Assembly: GCA_013698385.1 (NCBI GenBank)
Contig: JACCVB010000257.1
Location: 1-5,091, forward strand
Reading direction: 5' to 3'
DNA length: 5,091 bases
From: Chloroflexota bacterium
GTDB taxonomy: Bacteria; Chloroflexota; Limnocylindria; Limnocylindrales; CSP1-4
The notes under the pieces were generated by a model. That model did not search any database. It was given only the letters and a program-made list of their open reading frames with translations, and was not told the DNA's origin. Positions 3,650 to 5,091 of the stretch are shown in pieces; position 1 is the stretch's first letter, and the number at the start of each line of letters is the position of its first letter. The translations under genes and the position numbers were made by a program.

Positions 3650-5091
3650 ATGACGACTGACGCCAAGCCGCGCATCAAGATCACGTACGCCACGCTTCGG
3701 GCGGACAACGAGGAACTCCACAGCGGCTTCGAGGAAGCCCTCGCACGCGTCCGGCCGAACCTCGGGGCACATCACCGCAACTACATCGATGGCGCCTGGC
3801 GCGACGGTCAGGGCACGTTCGAGGTGCGCTCGCCGATCGACCGCGACATCGTCCTCGGCACCTTCGCCTCCGGGACCGCGGCCGACGTGGACGATGCGGT
3901 CGCCGCCGCGCGTGCGGCCCAGCCGGCCTGGGCGGCCATCCCGTGGCGAAAGCGCCTGGAGATCCTTCGCCGTGCCGCGGACCTGATCAGCGATCGCCTG
4001 ATGGACGACGCCGCGATGATGGCCATCGAGGTCGGCAAGAACCGGGTGGAGGCCCTCGGCGAGGTCGAGGAATCGGCGGACTTGATCCGCTACTACGCCC
4101 AGACGATGGAGGACAACGACGGCTACGACCGCCCGATGGGCAACCTCGGCGACGAGACCGTCCATACCCGCTCCATCCTCCAGCCCCACGGCGTGTTCGC
4201 GGTCGTCAGCCCGTTCAACTTCCCGATGGCCCTCGCCACCGGTCCGACGAGCGCGGCGATGATGGCCGGCAACACGGTCGTGCTCAAGCCCTCGTCAGCC
4301 GCCCCGCTGTCGTCGGTCAAGCTGCTCGAGGCGTACATCGACGCGGGCGTGCCCAAGGGCGTGGTCAACCTCGTCATGGGCCCGGGCGAGTCGGTCGGCC
4401 AGGCGCTCCAGGATCACCACGGGATCGACGGCATCGTGTTCACCGGCTCCTACGCAGTCGGGATGGCGCTGTTCCGGTCGTTCTCGAAGGACTGGCCGCG
4501 CCCGTGCATCGTCGAGATGGGCGGCAAGAACCCGGCCATCGTCACCCGCCACGCCGACCTCGACGAGGCGGCCGAGGGGATCATGCGCTCCGCGTTCGGG
4601 TTCGGCGGGCAGAAGTGCTCGGCCAACTCGCGGGTCTACGTCGAACGCGCGGTGCATGACGAGCTCGTGGCCAAGCTCGTCGAGAAGACCGAGGGCATCG
4701 TCATCGGCGACCCGCTCGTCCGCGCAAACTGGCTCGGTCCGGTGGTGGACGAACGCGCCGTGGAGCGACACCAGGCCGCCGTCGCCGAGGCGCGCCGCGA
4801 CGGGACCGTCTTCACCGGCGGCGAGCACCTGACCGACGGTGATCTTGCCCGCGGCCACTACGTCGAGCCGACCGTCATCGGCGGCTTGCCGGCGAACCAT
4901 CGACTCTTCCGCGACGAGCTGTTCGCGCCGTTCACGGCGGTTCACGCCGTCGACTCGCTCGACGAGGCGCTGACCCTCGCCAACGACTCGATCTATGGCC
5001 TCACGGCCGGGGTCTATTCGGAGGATCCGGCCGAAGTCCAGACGTTCATCGATCGCATCCAGGCCGGCGTCGTGTACGTGAACCGCCGGGC
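3650..5091 (+). CDS. pruA: Aldehyde dehydrogenase, probably L-glutamate-gamma-semialdehyde (P5C) dehydrogenase; C-terminus missing
   Basis: NAD(P)+-dependent oxidation of an aldehyde to an acid. The likely substrate is glutamate-gamma-semialdehyde, derived from 1-pyrroline-5-carboxylate, giving glutamate in proline or arginine breakdown. The first 480 codons are present; P5C dehydrogenases of this type have about 515-540 residues, so perhaps 35-60 are lost at the right edge. Active-site elements are complete: SPFNFP with Asn190, VLKPS with cofactor-binding Lys213, FTGS (264-267), VEMGGKNP with general base Glu289, FGGQKCSANSR (318-328) with nucleophile Cys323, and ELFAPF (423-428). The long N-terminal lead of about 40 residues before NYIDGAW (44-50), and the VYVNRR at the edge, favour the P5C dehydrogenase group over generic aldehyde dehydrogenases. 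No proline dehydrogenase (PutA/PruB) is visible here; it could lie downstream. Superfamily membership is certain and the substrate is likely but unproven. Confidence 0.88.
   Translation, partial: MTTDAKPRIKITYATLRADNEELHSGFEEALARVRPNLGAHHRNYIDGAWRDGQGTFEVRSPIDRDIVLGTFASGTAADVDDAVAAARAAQPAWAAIPWRKRLEILRRAADLISDRLMDDAAMMAIEVGKNRVEALGEVEESADLIRYYAQTMEDNDGYDRPMGNLGDETVHTRSILQPHGVFAVVSPFNFPMALATGPTSAAMMAGNTVVLKPSSAAPLSSVKLLEAYIDAGVPKGVVNLVMGPGESVGQALQDHHGIDGIVFTGSYAVGMALFRSFSKDWPRPCIVEMGGKNPAIVTRHADLDEAAEGIMRSAFGFGGQKCSANSRVYVERAVHDELVAKLVEKTEGIVIGDPLVRANWLGPVVDERAVERHQAAVAEARRDGTVFTGGEHLTDGDLARGHYVEPTVIGGLPANHRLFRDELFAPFTAVHAVDSLDEALTLANDSIYGLTAGVYSEDPAEVQTFIDRIQAGVVYVNRR

Noticed and set aside
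3943..4659. Plus-strand open frame (238 codons) within the aldehyde dehydrogenase gene
   Set aside because: Out-of-frame shadow of the dehydrogenase, dominated by Arg, Gly and Pro.
4295..4945. Minus-strand open frame (216 codons) opposite the aldehyde dehydrogenase gene
   Set aside because: Antisense shadow; the coding strand carries the full catalytic motif set.

Overview
This is a GC-rich window (roughly two thirds or more G+C by eye) from a free-living bacterium, fully packed with chromosomal housekeeping and metal-homeostasis genes. There are no RNA genes, mobile elements or CRISPR arrays. The gene styles (high GC, weak or absent Shine-Dalgarno sequences at several starts, a FabI-type enoyl reductase) would fit Chloroflexota or a similar high-GC phylum such as Actinomycetota. 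The assignment is tentative because no phylogenetic marker gene is present.

Layout: (1) bases 1-199, minus strand, hold the first 66 codons of a NiCoT-family nickel/cobalt permease that runs off the left edge. (2) Bases 200-302 are a divergent control region with an inverted-repeat operator candidate and promoter-like elements for both directions. (3) Bases 303-827, plus strand, encode a Fur-superfamily metalloregulator. It is followed after 5 nt by a complete peptide deformylase (833-1336), so the two probably form one transcription unit. (4) Bases 1402-1890, plus strand, encode a DUF427 protein of unknown role. (5) Bases 1903-2682, minus strand and convergent with DUF427, encode enoyl-ACP reductase FabI. 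(6) Bases 2732-3604, plus strand and divergent from fabI, encode a class IIA HAD phosphatase of the HDHD2/LHPP-like type. (7) Bases 3650-5091, plus strand, encode the first 480 codons of an aldehyde dehydrogenase, most likely L-glutamate-gamma-semialdehyde (P5C) dehydrogenase, cut by the right edge.

The most coherent story is at the left end. A Fur-family regulator faces a NiCoT permease across a short region with a palindromic site that overlaps the predicted permease promoter. This is the expected architecture of a nickel-responsive (Nur-like) uptake switch. The regulator appears co-transcribed with peptide deformylase, itself a metal-dependent enzyme, which is a linkage worth testing. The rest of the window looks like ordinary metabolism: fatty-acid elongation, a small-molecule phosphatase and proline/glutamate catabolism. 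I see no evidence of an entirely new system. The nickel regulator arrangement, the acidic GAC-repeat tail of the deformylase and possible leaderless starts are the points most worth a second look.
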